Shown here one piece after another: positions 45,872 to 56,906 of a stretch of 64,000 nt of DNA. Numbering within the stretch: position 1 is the first letter of the stretch; the number at the start of each line of letters is the position of its first letter. The notes under the pieces were generated by a model. The model was not told the origin of the DNA, searched no databases, and saw only the letters and a list, made by a program, of their open reading frames with translations. Origin of the DNA: Canna indica (taxonomy: Eukaryota > Streptophyta > Magnoliopsida > Zingiberales > Cannaceae); contig CP136894.1 in assembly GCA_034359265.1 (NCBI GenBank), positions 34,688,501 to 34,752,500 on the forward strand, given 5' to 3'. The position numbers and the translations under genes were made by a program.

Positions 45872-47257
45872 GTGTGTAGCGTCTATACCCCTAGGTTCGA
45901 TGAATCTAACTTTGGTCTTTGGAAGAGTAGAATGTACACATTTCTAAAGACTCAAGGTTTAGGTGTTTTTAATATGATTAAGATAAAATACGTTGAACCT
46001 AAGAAAAATATGAATGCATGGACCCAAGAACATATTAACATGTTTGAGTTGAATGCTAAAGCAACAAATTGCATATATTATTCTTTGGGAAATAATGTAC
46101 TTGAAAAAATCATGCATTGTACTTCTGCATATGATATCTGGAATAATTTGAACATACTATATGACTATGCTAAAATTGAAGAACTTGTTACTCTAAATGA
46201 AGAAGACGATGACAATTGTCATGCTCCTATATCTAATGAAGTTCTTGGAGCTCTTAGTGTTTCTAGCCAAAGAAGTACAAAGAGTCGGAAGAGAAAGGTG
46301 ATATGTCACCTATGCAATGAGAAAGGACATGTAAAAAAGAATTGCCCTTGCATGAAGAACAAGGCAAGGAAGAGGTCAAATGCTTCCACATCATCATCCC
46401 ATGAAACGTCCTCTTGCAATGATTATGAAGTTACCTCGAAAGCTTGCCCCATGAATGAAAATGATGAGGTACTCTCCTCTCCTTCTAGTCATGAGAATAA
46501 AAATGATAGTATCAACTCATCCAGTTCTCATGATTTTGATGATTTAATGGATGAGTATAAAATTATATATGCCTTGCTCTTGAAAAGGGATAAAGAGAAT
46601 AAAGGGATTAAAAATGAGAATTCTAGACTTAGCTCATATGTGCATACTCTAGAATTAGAGAATGAGAAATTGAAATCTAGCTCACTTGATCCATGCCATG
46701 ATAATTTAGAATCCGAGCTTAAAGCTTTGAAACATAAAAATGATAATTTGAAAAATGAAAATAGCATGTTGAAAACTCAATTACATGCTATTCAAAAATC
46801 TATGAATGATTTGAAAAGTGAAGTCATTTCCTTGAGTAGGAAAGTAAACGAATTTAAGAATGCCCCATCTCCTAGGAATAATAGAATAAAAAATGCTTAT
46901 GTAAAGAATGAAAATGTTCATCATCACTCTCATGTTAGGCATTCTACACATAAACCTCAAGTTAAAAAGAAGAATGCTTCACTTAAGAATGCTCATGTCC
47001 ATCATTTTTCTCATGTCAAATCTTCCAACATTAAATCTCATGTTCATAATGAAAGGAAGAAATTTAATGGACATTGTTTTTGTTGCGGTGTATATGGGCA
47101 TGCTATATATGATTGTGCATTCAAGATGAACCCAAGTGGAGTTAAAACACTTTGGGTAGTTAAACCCTCTAACACTCAAGGACCCAAAGTAATTTGGGTA
47201 CCAAAGGTTCTATGTTCTTTTGTAGGGGAGCAACCGCACAAGGATAAAGGAAGATAA
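45872..47257 (+). CDS. Sirevirus-like gag, 5' end out of frame
   Basis: About 460 residues open in one frame: YTPRFDESNFGLWKSRM (gag start region), a CCHC knuckle CHLCNEKGHVKKNC (about 46302), long Lys/Glu/Asn coiled-coil-rich middle, a second knuckle CFCCGVYGHAIYDC (about 47077), and a C-terminal KVIWVPKV motif that normally joins gag to protease in Sireviruses. Gag would form the particle and bind RNA. The only good ATG upstream (45861, ATGGCTCTAGAG) is in another frame, so a one-base shift separates it from the body; otherwise translation would need GTG at 45872 or a downstream ATG at 45932. After the stop there is no pol. Confidence 0.82.
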   Translation: MCSVYTPRFDESNFGLWKSRMYTFLKTQGLGVFNMIKIKYVEPKKNMNAWTQEHINMFELNAKATNCIYYSLGNNVLEKIMHCTSAYDIWNNLNILYDYAKIEELVTLNEEDDDNCHAPISNEVLGALSVSSQRSTKSRKRKVICHLCNEKGHVKKNCPCMKNKARKRSNASTSSSHETSSCNDYEVTSKACPMNENDEVLSSPSSHENKNDSINSSSSHDFDDLMDEYKIIYALLLKRDKENKGIKNENSRLSSYVHTLELENEKLKSSSLDPCHDNLESELKALKHKNDNLKNENSMLKTQLHAIQKSMNDLKSEVISLSRKVNEFKNAPSPRNNRIKNAYVKNENVHHHSHVRHSTHKPQVKKKNASLKNAHVHHFSHVKSSNIKSHVHNERKKFNGHCFCCGVYGHAIYDCAFKMNPSGVKTLWVVKPSNTQGPKVIWVPKVLCSFVGEQPHKDKGR

Positions 47258-49517
47258 ATAATTGAAGTTGACCATGGACATCAATGTAGAATTCATCCAA
47301 CTTCAAGTCATGAAGATGCCATAGGTATGAAAATTGGCATCTAGGTATCTTTGGTATCATCTCCTATAATCACTTGCTTAAATCATAGTTGGAGTTTTGA
47401 TACATGCTTAATGTTAGTAGATGTTTCATTCTTGATAAGTCTTATTAAAATGATTTTTGATTTTGATTTCTCGATCTCTTCGGAGACCTATGTAGCCTGT
47501 AATGCGCTCATGCGACCTTGCGGTTTTAAATCGTAGGCTCATTGTGGCCTTTCGGTTTTCAACCAATAGGAAGGGTTGAAGATCATGTTTTCATCGATAT
47601 TATATTTATGATCTCTTGAAAATTCATTTTGGATTCATGACAACATATTTGGAAATAGATTTCAAACTATTTAGCAAAGTAAATCTTGAGATCGATACTT
47701 GGTTTTTTCTTTGCTATCTTGTACGATAACTTGTTAGCAGTTACATTTCCATTATGTTACTAATGAATATTGCTTGCAAGTTATCAAAAATGTGATGGAA
47801 AGCTAGTAGAGCAAAATTGAAAAGGAAATGAAAAATTTGGAAAATTCTCAAGGGTGAGGTATGAGTTCAATTTTGCAAAAATATTTGTATAATAATTTAT
47901 TATTCATGATTAATGAAGTCTCTATGCTCATGATTGCTTTTGCTTGATAAATATATGAAATTTCGTGAGTAAGTTAATGTTTGATAACTTAGGCAACTTC
48001 ATGTGTTGATTGGATGAAATTTGCTCTAGGTTAGAATCTTCATTAGAGACCTCATTTTCTATGGTAGGCAAATATGTTTTGAATGCATATATCATATGAG
48101 TCTAGGTTGTTACACTTGGTATCACATGAAGACTCATAACTAGATGAACAATGTGATCACTAGATTAGTTCATGATACTCAAATTGGAAATAATTGACCT
48201 AAGTCAATAATTTGACTTAGAAATTTCTTTTTGGGTTTAAATTTTCACAAACATATTTGAATTCACTCATGTTAGATGTCCAAGTGTCTAAGTTAGAGAA
48301 AACATGAGTAGATAGCCAAGTTTGATTCTTAGCACTTTCATTGTTTCAAGCATATTTTGATTAAAATCGTGCTAATCTCACAACTTGACTAAACAATATT
48401 AATTTTACTCCAAACTTGATAAACAAGTGTTAAATGACCATATCTTGATATCTAGGAAATTTGAGCAAAATCTGAAATCGGTGGATAAACAACTCATATT
48501 TACAAAAATGCCACTAATTTTGTAAAATTTTTAGAAAATTATAGGGATATCCTTTTTGAGTGATTATTGAATTTTTGGAACCCTTATAGGGTCTAATTTG
48601 TGTAAAAAAAATTCACAAAATTTGGATGATCACACCCTCTCGAAAAATAATTTTTTCTTAAGGGGTAAAAACCAAGGCAGATCAAGCGATCGATCGGCAT
48701 TCGACTGCCCGATCGACCGGCGAGCGAAAAATTGCCCAGATCGCTCGATTTCTCGCCCAGATTGAATCCTAGTCATTCAATCCATTTATTTAAGCCCGAA
48801 ACTAGGGCTTTCCTTGCCCATTCGACCGGTTGCCCCATCCTAAGTCCTCTATTTTCTTCTTCTAGGGTTCTACCTCCTCTCCAAGACTCCATTTCAAGGT
48901 AAAAATCCTTCATTGTCCATCACTCATGAGATTATAGTCAAAAACATGTTTTTTTTATCTTTTACTCTCAATGGAGCTTGTTTCATAGACAAAAATATGA
49001 TTCATGCTTATTTTACATGAATGATAACTTTTGTTTAACATGTTTTCTCCAAGAACAAGTCTTCTTCCAACAAAAATCAAATATTTCATATTTTCTTCAA
49101 GTGATTCATCATTTGCTCTTTAATAGAATTTTATTTTGATCAAAAATTATTAGTCAAGAATTTTCTTGTTTGCTTTCATGAGTTTTTCTCAAATGTAAAC
49201 TTATGTCTTCTTAAAAGAATCCTATTTTGGTCAAAAACAAAAATGCTTACTATTCTTCTCTAGCCAAAATAATTTTTCTTCTTTTTATTTATGGATCTTC
49301 ATGATTAATCCTTCCCTTTTGTTTTAGTTTATTTTATTTATTTTATTTTATTTTATTTTATTTTATTTTAAAATAAAACTTAATGAGAAAATCCTTTTGT
49401 TTTTGCATGAGACTATGCCGATCCTTAAACTTTTTCGCTCTCATCCTTTTGCGTTAAAAGCATGTGTTTTCAGTTTAAAACTAATCATCTACATCATCCT
49501 CAAATTTATCTTGCAGA
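47258..49517 (+). other. Non-coding middle of the Sirevirus-like element
   Basis: No long frame. It replaces the pol region. 48661-48740 contains more CGATCGACCG words. From about 48780 the sequence looks like a plant gene leader: a CT-rich segment, then AAG/GTAAAA (about 48898) and TTGCAG (about 49516), a possible 5'-UTR intron just before the ATG at 49518. A (TTTTA)n microsatellite lies at about 49325-49372. Confidence 0.55.
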
Positions 49518-50093
49518 ATGGCACCCAAGACCAAACTCTCATTCTTACCTGATAATCTTTTGACCCAATTAGGAAAGAAACAAGCCTTACCATATGCCTC
49601 AATGATCTCTCATTTCATATATGAGACTGGGGTTAATAGATCTAGGTTTGAGATAGAGCCTATTCCTAAACTCATATATTCTTCGTCCCTTAGCCGCATG
49701 AAGATTCTTGAACATCAGCGCGGCAAAAGAACCCGAGGAGAGCCTGTGGAACAGGCTGAGGATGAGATAGAGATGGAGGAAGGTGAAGCTGCTGGAGGAT
49801 CATCATTTGGCCCTTCCCGTGCGAGCCAAAGTGATCTGGAGCATCGCTTTGCTCAGTTTCAGATTAATCAGATGGAATGGAACAGAACATCATCAGTGCA
49901 CATGCAAGTGATCTACTATCAGATGGACGAGTTTGGGACCATGATCGGTGACCATGGTCGACGCATCGATGAGTATGGTCAGCAAATAGATGAGTACAGT
50001 CGTCGAGTTGATGAAATGTATGGGAGAGTGGATGAAATGTGGCAGTATTATCAGTCGCATCTACCACCTCCTCCACCACCTGAGGACGAATAA
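49518..50093 (+). CDS. 191-residue coiled-coil ORF carried by the Sirevirus-like element
   Basis: Starts MAPKTKLSFLPDNLL at a clean ATG and stops at 50093. The N-terminal half (GKKQALPYASMISHFI, then KLIYSSSLSRMKI) recalls the C-terminal part of the uncharacterised plant proteins called putative plant transposon protein, but I cannot confirm this. Residues about 60-90 are acidic. Residues about 105-180 form a helical repeat with a 7-residue rhythm (RRIDEYG, QQIDEYS, RRVDEMY, GRVDEMW), followed by PPPPPPEDE. It is fully open in an element with no pol, and a GT-AG intron may precede it. It may be a captured host gene piece, or the element's own accessory ORF in the place where Sireviruses carry an envelope-like gene. 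Function unknown. Confidence 0.65.
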   Translation: MAPKTKLSFLPDNLLTQLGKKQALPYASMISHFIYETGVNRSRFEIEPIPKLIYSSSLSRMKILEHQRGKRTRGEPVEQAEDEIEMEEGEAAGGSSFGPSRASQSDLEHRFAQFQINQMEWNRTSSVHMQVIYYQMDEFGTMIGDHGRRIDEYGQQIDEYSRRVDEMYGRVDEMWQYYQSHLPPPPPPEDE

Positions 50094-50300
50094 TCCTCAT
50101 TGATGTATTGCTATATTGACATTAGTGATGATTGATGTATTGGATGTATTGGTATTTTTTATCCTTTGAACATGTCTTTGATTAACTATGTGATGTATTG
50201 ACACTTTCATCTTTATGAACATGTGTTTAGTTAACCATGTGTTGGTTAGTAATGTTCATTTTTGATGTGCTTGCTATGTTTGATCCTTTTTGATGGATGA

Positions 50301-50567
50301 CGAAAGGGGGAGAGTACATAGATGTATGCTTATCAATAGGGGGAGTAAATATATTGATAAGGGAAGTAGTATAACTGAATACACTCATGACAAAGTATCA
50401 CACAAAATGATAAAAGAGAATTTAGAAGATACATGCATATAGATAGGGGGAGTTTATTCTTATAGATATGCATATTGATAGGGGGAGAAATCCTTTAGTT
50501 GATATCCTCTATGCTTTAAATGATATACTTTCTTATGGATGTTTGTCATCATCAAAAAGGGGGAGAT
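50301..50567 (+). promoter_or_regulatory. Five polypurine-tract copies upstream of 3' LTR
   Basis: GGGGGAG occurs at about 50306, 50339, 50446, 50481 and 50559. Three are preceded by GATAG or AATAG. The last (AAAAAGGGGGAGATT) abuts the 3' LTR and is the likely primer for plus-strand synthesis. Repeated copies are a reported Sirevirus trait. Confidence 0.85.
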
Positions 50568-52038
50568 TGTTGGCTTTAGGTTTTCAACCTTATCCTTAAT
50601 CTCAATTTTGATGGTTTTGATGATAACAAACATGAGACTAATGATTTCATTGAGAATATCCTTCAGGTTCCATATCAATTAGCGTTCGATGTCCTCGATC
50701 GAAAAAGTTGGAGAAATCGGAAATCAGAAGGACATTGATCGTCGCGCTCAGGTTCGTCGCAGAAGTTTCTCGAAGATCGACGAGTGCACCAAAGTCGCTT
50801 GGACGAGTCCAAAGATTACGTCAAAATCTCTCTAAGATGATGCTCGTTGAAAGCCAAAACCTAGAAACCAAGTGCGAAAGAAATCGGCTGAAAAAAAATA
50901 ATTTCAGCCTAAATTCGATCAACCGGGCGGTCGACCAAATGTAGGTAAAAAGGGGAAGTAGCCATTTCATCGACCCGTCAGTCGATCGAACAAAGGAAGA
51001 AAAATCACAGAGCTACTTTGGTCGATCGGGCGGTCGACCGATCGAAGCCAAAATTGGGTAGTACCTCGAGCAATCGACCGACCTGCGTTTGCTGAAGACG
51101 CAAGATCGCGTCGGTCGACTGAAAGTCGCGGATCGAAGAATTTACGTCAAGTGGTTGACTCGTCGGTCGACCGCCCACAGAGTAAAGAAAAGCGGTCGAA
51201 GGATCGATCGACCAGCGGCCTATAACAGATAGTTTTCTATCCGTTGAACAATTGTTTCTTCAACAGGGTATAAATATACTATAATATGATTCTTTTCATC
51301 TTCTTCCTTACTCCTACAGATTTTTGAGCACTTTAAAAGGAGATTAAAAGCCTTCCAACAATTGATTGAAGTGCGCTTTGTTTCCTTGCGCGAACATCTT
51401 CTTCAAGCGCACAAGCTGGGATCAACTCGGGTTTTGATCAAGCTCTACATCTTGACGAGTTGAAGGCTACAAGGATTGAAAAGAGTAGTTATTCTTGTTC
51501 TATTATTGGCTTTGTTCCATTGTAATCTTCATTGTTATTTGAACGCGTTTTAATTGAATTTGCGAGTGACAGACCTAGGATTGTTAGGTCTGAATTTGAA
51601 AGTGGTTACCTGGTGTTAGGTGTAAAGCCACTTGTGTAAACTTAGTGTTTACTAGGATTAGTTTAGTTGTCCCTTAGGGTTGAGGTGGAAGAGGACTCTC
51701 GATAAGAAGGCGGTGACTTCCTGGTGTGGAAGTGCCTTAGGTCGAGAGCGCGTCTTTTCGGTGAAAAGTCCTCGTGTGTAAGGGAAACGTAAATTAATCT
51801 AGTAAAACTAGTTTGGAAATCGTAAGTGGAGTAGTCATTGGGGGCGAACCACTATAAATACCCGTGTTTGCATTGTTTTAAATTGTGTGTGCTTAATTGT
51901 TTATATCGCTTCCGCATTTAAATCGCATAATTGCATCTTGCCTAAACTAATCTAAGCAATCGATTAAAAATAAATTTAGGCTAATTGTTATAGTAAACAC
52001 ACTATTCACCCTCCTCTAGTGTCGCCATTTCGCCTACA
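50568..52038 (+). repeat. 3' LTR of the Sirevirus-like element, 1471 bp
   Basis: TGTTGGCTTTAGG to CGCCTACA. GGTCGACC array at 50915-51225 (shorter than in the 5' LTR), hairpin and TATAAATAT near 51269. It has a ~14-base insertion near 51337 relative to the 5' LTR (an extra AGGAGATTAAA stretch), and it lacks part of the array. Confidence 0.93.
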
Positions 52039-52970
52039 CCCTCGACGAACCTCTTGACCCTAGCGGTCTCAGTAGCCACTAGGGTTGGGTGGTACTTAGA
52101 GAGCCTGGTGAACTCCATCTCGTAGTTTGACACGGTCATACCACCCATTTGACGTAGCATCTCAAACTCCCTTGCTCGCTTATCGCGGACACTCAGTGGT
52201 AAGTATTGCTCCACTACGGCTGCCCTGAACTCCTCCCAAGTAGGGGGTGGTGCATCTGCTGTCCTACGGTCCCTCCACGTGTGTAGCTAGTTCTTTGTTG
52301 GTCCCCTGAGCTGTAAGCTTATCATGCGAGCCACTGACTCAGATTAGCACCCAAGCTCCACACACAGGTCGTAGCAGTCACCTAGAAAATCGGTGACTTC
52401 TACCTGCCTATCTGTCCCGGTGAACATCGGCGGCCAAAGCTTAACAAAGTCTGCGTAGGTGGGCGCCCCTGGGACTCTGACCACCGGCGCTGCTGGCTCA
52501 GTCACTTCTGGCACTACGGATACCACTGGCATGCGGTTGTTGCTGCTGCTGCCTCAACTCTTGCTCCCAGCGGAACGCCTTTGTCAATTGAGCCACCTAA
52601 GTCTGCAACTGAGCAACTATGGGGTCTTGTACCCCCTCCTCTGACTGCTCTCTTCCCCGCCCCGCCCCCGACCTCGGCCTCATCCCCGGCCTCGGCCCAG
52701 GCGTTTGGTGGAATTACTACTGCTACCTCTCAACGCAGCATTGTGAGTCTCCATCACACTAGCATATTTTCTTCTTCTTTTTTTATCATTAATACTAACA
52801 ACTTATAACTGAAATTTAAAGTACTAACCGCATGGTCCGCTGAGGTGGAGTCGTGGCCGCCTGATCTCGTAGCATAACTATACCTTATATCGACATGCTA
52901 GCATATGCCTCATACAATACCCAATTCCTAGTCGTAGTCAAGACCTAACTAGAAGCTCTGATACCAACTT

Positions 52971-54992
52971 TGTCACGCCCCAACTCAGGGTCGTGTGACC
53001 GGCCAAGGTATGTGTCGGTACCCTGAAGCCTACCACATGCACTACAAAATAATATACATGAAAACACTGTACATCAAGGCAACACGAAATAAGGAAGAGC
53101 GGCGCAAATCTTTATTCAAAATCAAAACAGTTTTAAAGGGTTTGAAATTCGAAGGAAACAACTCGAGTTTTAAAGTCTAAAACAGTTACAAGTTTTCAAG
53201 AAGAAAACTACTCAGTGCATGACCAACAACTCTACTCAACACGACTATGACTACATGACTGCCTGCTACGAGACCTGTGCCAACGCTTGCTCTCCAGTTG
53301 CACCATGCCACCAAGCCGTACCCCACTGGTCGGACTCTGCAAAACAACAACAAACAAAACCATGAGTTCACGAGGAACTCAGTGAGCGGTCCTTCCGAAG
53401 CTCCACTTAAATCCCCGATATGATAACATATAAATATATACACAAGCACATATATGAGAAGTCTATGCTAGTCATATCATGGTAATCGGCCAATTGGCCA
53501 CACTATGAAAATAAGTAAGTCTGGCCATATCGGCTCCTTTAAACTGAGTATCATTCGGCCACTATGGCCTCATCCTGCCTGACTGGTCCGGCTCTATCCG
53601 GCCTTCACCATAATACAATACTCGACCACACCGGCCTATACAACATACAAGGAATGTCAATAACAATCACTAGGCCCATCGACTAAGATGATCAACTAGT
53701 CTCAGGATCCCACCGGGTTAGGGATATCTAGTCCCACCCGACTGGGGTCTACCTTCAGCGTGGCCCGCTGACGAAATCTCAAGACTCTCCCTCCGCCACT
53801 CGGGTTTAACACCTAGCGGGCCTGCTGGTGCAATCTCAAGACCCAAATCGCCGCTGAGTTGAGTAGTAGTCGTTCCGGCTATCGGTACTCCTCAGTAGAC
53901 CATCTCAATCACAATACACAATCAGAGTTTCTCAAAGAAAAACTTCCATCTAAATCCCCGAGCATCAACCCGGACCCGACCCCTTCCTCGGGTCGCACTA
54001 GTTGAGTACTAATGTCCGCTATCCTTCCCTAGGTGTGAAACCTAGTATATGCATTATGTTCCTTAAGTGTAACCACATTTCATAAGCACGAAAATATCAA
54101 CTTTCGGGTTCATCATAGTATATATAACATAAGAAATTCGTTCTACAATTATCCATATGAATAATCACATGATTTCTAAAAATAAGGAGATTAAATTCAG
54201 CAATAAATTTCTAAATTTCGATAAGGAAACAAGTAATATAACATGACAAGGATTGGGCATTTATATTAGAAAATAAATGAAACATTTCTATGATTCACAT
54301 GCCATTCTAAATCCTAACCATATTTGTGCGCTGAAGAATATTTTCTTATAGCATGATAAACTCAATCTGCCACTACTAACAGATCATACATCAAGTGAGA
54401 AATCTATAGCATAAACAATGAATTAACACTCTAAATGTAAGCATGAACCAAGTCGAGCCCCTTTTCCCTCCTCACACCCACTCGGCCGAACCTAACCTAG
54501 GTTACTCATGCTCGGCCGAGATTGATCAGGGTGGAAGAAGAGGGTTTTTGGCCGTGATCAAGAATAATCGAGTCACCAATCATGAAAAGAACTCGATCCA
54601 AGAGGTTACGACCACTCTAGGAAATTGAGGAAAAATTCGACATGATATTTTCCCTTTTTTTCCTTCATGTGGCCGACCCTTAAATCCGAGGAAAACTTCG
54701 TGAAACTTCGTCGTTAAACAACATTTACACAAGAGGATCATATCTCGATAAAAATTTTGACGAGACGACAAAAATATAACGAGAAATCGACAAAATCCCC
54801 AATACCTTGAGTGAACCCGATTTCAACTCGACTTGAGTGAACCCAACATATACATTTCAAAAGCATTAACCATGAGTCTAAAATTTAACTCATACCTCAT
54901 ACTCGCGGTGATCTCGCGACTTGGCCCGGTTAGTTCCCAATCCGGTGGGCTGCACCAATGAAATTTTAAATTAGAAAACCCCGGATATTATA
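52971..54992 (-). repeat. 5' LTR of the Gypsy element
   Basis: In minus orientation it ends GGGGCGTGACA at 52971, with the primer-binding site following. It starts near 54992 with TATAATATCCGG, a decayed form of TGTAATACCCGG. It is collinear with 38393-40255 except for a ~310-base deletion at about 54809. The flanking sequence does not give a clean 5-base duplication, because the other end of the element is truncated. Confidence 0.87.
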
Positions 54993-55319
54993 ATGAATCA
55001 TCAAATTTTAATGGAAATCAAAATATAATATTAACATCGTATCAAAACAATAATATTTACATCACATCAAAATAAAATATCAAATAAATACATCCATGAT
55101 CAGGCGCATTACACACCGGTAGGGGAGGTGTCGAGGCGGTAAACATTTATTATAAGAGCTGGTAAATATTTATTTTTTATGTTTAACTTTTTAGTAGTAA
55201 ATTTAGAATAATATTATATGTTTGAATAAAGTATTATTTATATTTTTTTACCAAATTATTAATGTTATATTATACTTATTTAATTTATTATTATTTAAAT
55301 AAATTATTTTTATATATTT
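54993..55319. other. Unassigned AT-rich spacer
   Basis: Nothing recognised. It could be the continuation of the CACTA element beyond the Gypsy insertion, but no coding match was seen. Confidence 0.4.
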
Positions 55320-55794
55320 TAGGTTGTTCATTGGGTTGACCCGACCCGACCCGACCCAATGAATCCGAGAATCCGACCCAACCCGACCTATTTGGGTTGG
55401 GTCGGATGGGGGGGGGGGGGTCGTGTCGGGTACAATCCAACCAAACCTGATCATAATCTAGTCGGATATCGGGTTTTAGAATTTGAAATTCGATGACCCA
55501 AGACCCGACCTGATTATTTAATTTTTTTAATTATTTTTAAAAATATTTATATTAAAAACATTTATTTTTAATTATTTTTTTTAAAAATAAAAAAATTGTT
55601 AAAAAATTATTTTTATCTAAACGGGTAAACCCGACTATCCAACTTGACCTGACCCGAACTAGGCCGGGTTGGATTGGGTCGGATTTGAGAGGTGAAAACT
55701 TTTCAACCCGACATGACCCAACCCGATTACACTTGGTCAGGTTGAGTCAATTTTTTCTCTAAACCAACCCGATCCAACCCATGAACATCCCTTA
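55320..55794. mobile_element. Degenerate hAT-like MITE with GACCC/GGGTC arrays
   Basis: Left end TAGGTTGTTCATTGGGTT, right end in reverse complement TAAGGGATGTTCATGGGTT, both followed inward by repeated GACCCGACCC / GGGTTGGGTC words. No clear 8-base duplication; the right border overlaps the TTA target of the next MITE. A run of 13 G bases lies at 55408-55420. Confidence 0.7.
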
Positions 55795-56003
55795 CACTAT
55801 GTTTGGATAACTTTTAGTAAGGGATTTGGAGGAGTTTGAAGAGTTTTGGAGGGGGAGGGATTTGGATGAGTTTGAAGGATTTTGGAGGTGGAGAGGTTTG
55901 AAGATTTTTCAAAGGATTTTAAAAATCTTGTTTAGTTAGACTTTATAAGGAGTTTGGAGAGGTTTGGAGTGATTTGGTAAACCACTGTGCCATCGTTTAT
56001 AGC

Positions 56004-56906
56004 TAGGAAGCACGGACACTCCGTGGGACTGTCGTGTTCGCGTGCCCGACACACCACGAACACCGACACACGAAGACACTCGTCCGACACACGTGTCCCA
56101 CGTGTCCCATGTGTCCAAGAGTGTCTTGACCAGTCAAAGTTTTTTTTTTGTCCGGACACGGCTCGGACATGCTTGGACACGACTAGGACATGCTCGGACA
56201 CGCCCAGACACGGCCAGCCATGCATTTTTTTTAAAAATAATTAAATAATCAATGAGATTTAGTATTTTATCTTCTTGTTGTTGTGAAAGAAATTGGAGCA
56301 CATACTCTTTTATTTATTTTCTTAAAAGGAACAAGATGAAGCCTAAACGTGCGGAGAGTTTAGTATTTGTCCATAGTAATATTCGTCTCATTTCAAGGAA
56401 AACTCCACAATACAATAAAGAGAAAATAATAAGTTACCAATTGATGAAGATAATGAAATCCTTGAAGTTGCCAAACTTTCTCTTGATGAACCAGAGTTGG
56501 AGAGAATAATATTTTTTAATAAGAATATAACAACAATGATTGATGAAGAAGATAGTGAGACTCTACTTACTAATTTAGAAATTTTTTGGGAGATGTCAAT
56601 AGATATTGTGCCCTATGCTTTTGGAAAGAGCTAAGAAATAGTAAGTATTGACACAAAAAATTATTTAAAACACTTCATATATTTTGAAAGGGACCTAGGA
56701 AAAATTAAAAATTAAAAAATTTAATATCAATGAAAATATCATAATATTATTATAAATTCATGATATATATATATATATATATAAATTTAGATTTTTTTTT
56801 AAATTTTAATTTATATATATGCTATATATGTCGTGTCAGTGTCATGCAAAAATTTGAAATTGGTGTATCCTCGTGTCGGTGTCGGTGTCGAGACTTAATA
56901 GGTTTA
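56004..56906 (+). mobile_element. hAT deletion derivative inside the MITE
   Basis: Left end TAGGAAGCACGGACAC; the right end region GTGTCGGTGTCGAGAC is its imperfect inverse. Both subterminal regions are packed with CGGACACG/CGTGTCC words. TTTATAGC (55996-56003) and TTTATAGT (56907-56914) may be the 8-base duplication with one change, but the right border is uncertain. A transposase tail remnant lies inside. Confidence 0.6.
56337..56520 (+). pseudogene. hAT transposase C-terminal remnant
   Basis: Reads MKPKRAESLVFVHSN..RLISRKTPQY, then in another frame DEDNEILEVAKLSLDEPELE. Both are typical of the extreme C-terminus of plant hAT transposases following the dimerisation domain. At least one frame change; the rest of the gene is missing. 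It supports calling the surrounding element a hAT derivative. Confidence 0.7.

Larger units (their letters stand above)
44281..52038 (+). mobile_element. Non-autonomous Sirevirus-like Copia element with gag and a foreign ORF
   Basis: LTRs 44281-45790 and 50568-52038, Met primer-binding site TGGTATCAGAGC (45793-45804), one gag ORF, no protease, integrase, reverse transcriptase or RNase H, an unrelated ORF at 49518-50093, and five polypurine-tract-like GGGGGAG copies before the 3' LTR. Repeated polypurine tracts and palindromic GC-rich LTR motifs are known marks of Sireviruses. The 5' LTR starts CG in place of TG. The flanks share only CCC, so the target duplication is not clean, but the host gag frame resumes across it. 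Confidence 0.92.
43870..52735 (-). pseudogene. Gypsy gag, split by the 44281-52038 insertion
   Basis: Upper part (52735-52039): GAPTYADFVKLWPPMFTG, a stop after VELGC, then WEEFRAAVVEQYLPLSVRDK, LRQMGGMTVSNYEMEF and RVKRFVEG. The lower part (from 44280) continues LRPQISKPIYY, then a stop, IFARVVDEALRKEALVSFEKF, and a CCHC knuckle CFRCGQIEHFRKDC near 43890. The join FVEG/LRPQ is exactly what this gag family shows, so the insertion site is well defined. Several stops break both halves. Confidence 0.87.
38393..54992 (-). mobile_element. Chromodomain Gypsy retrotransposon (Tekay/Del-like), split by a Sirevirus-like element
   Basis: Minus-strand order: 5' LTR (52971-54992), primer-binding site TGGTATCAGAGC (reverse complement of about 52956-52967), gag (52735-52039, then 44280-43870), protease, reverse transcriptase, RNase H, integrase with C-terminal chromodomain, polypurine tract (about 40256-40275) and a 3' LTR cut at its far end (38393-40255). 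The 44281-52038 insertion splits gag. Without it the element is about 8.8 kb. Protease-integrase-chromodomain order and LTR ends (TGTAATACCC..GGGGCGTGACA) point to the Tekay/Del chromovirus lineage. Catalytic residues are widely lost. Confidence 0.92.
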
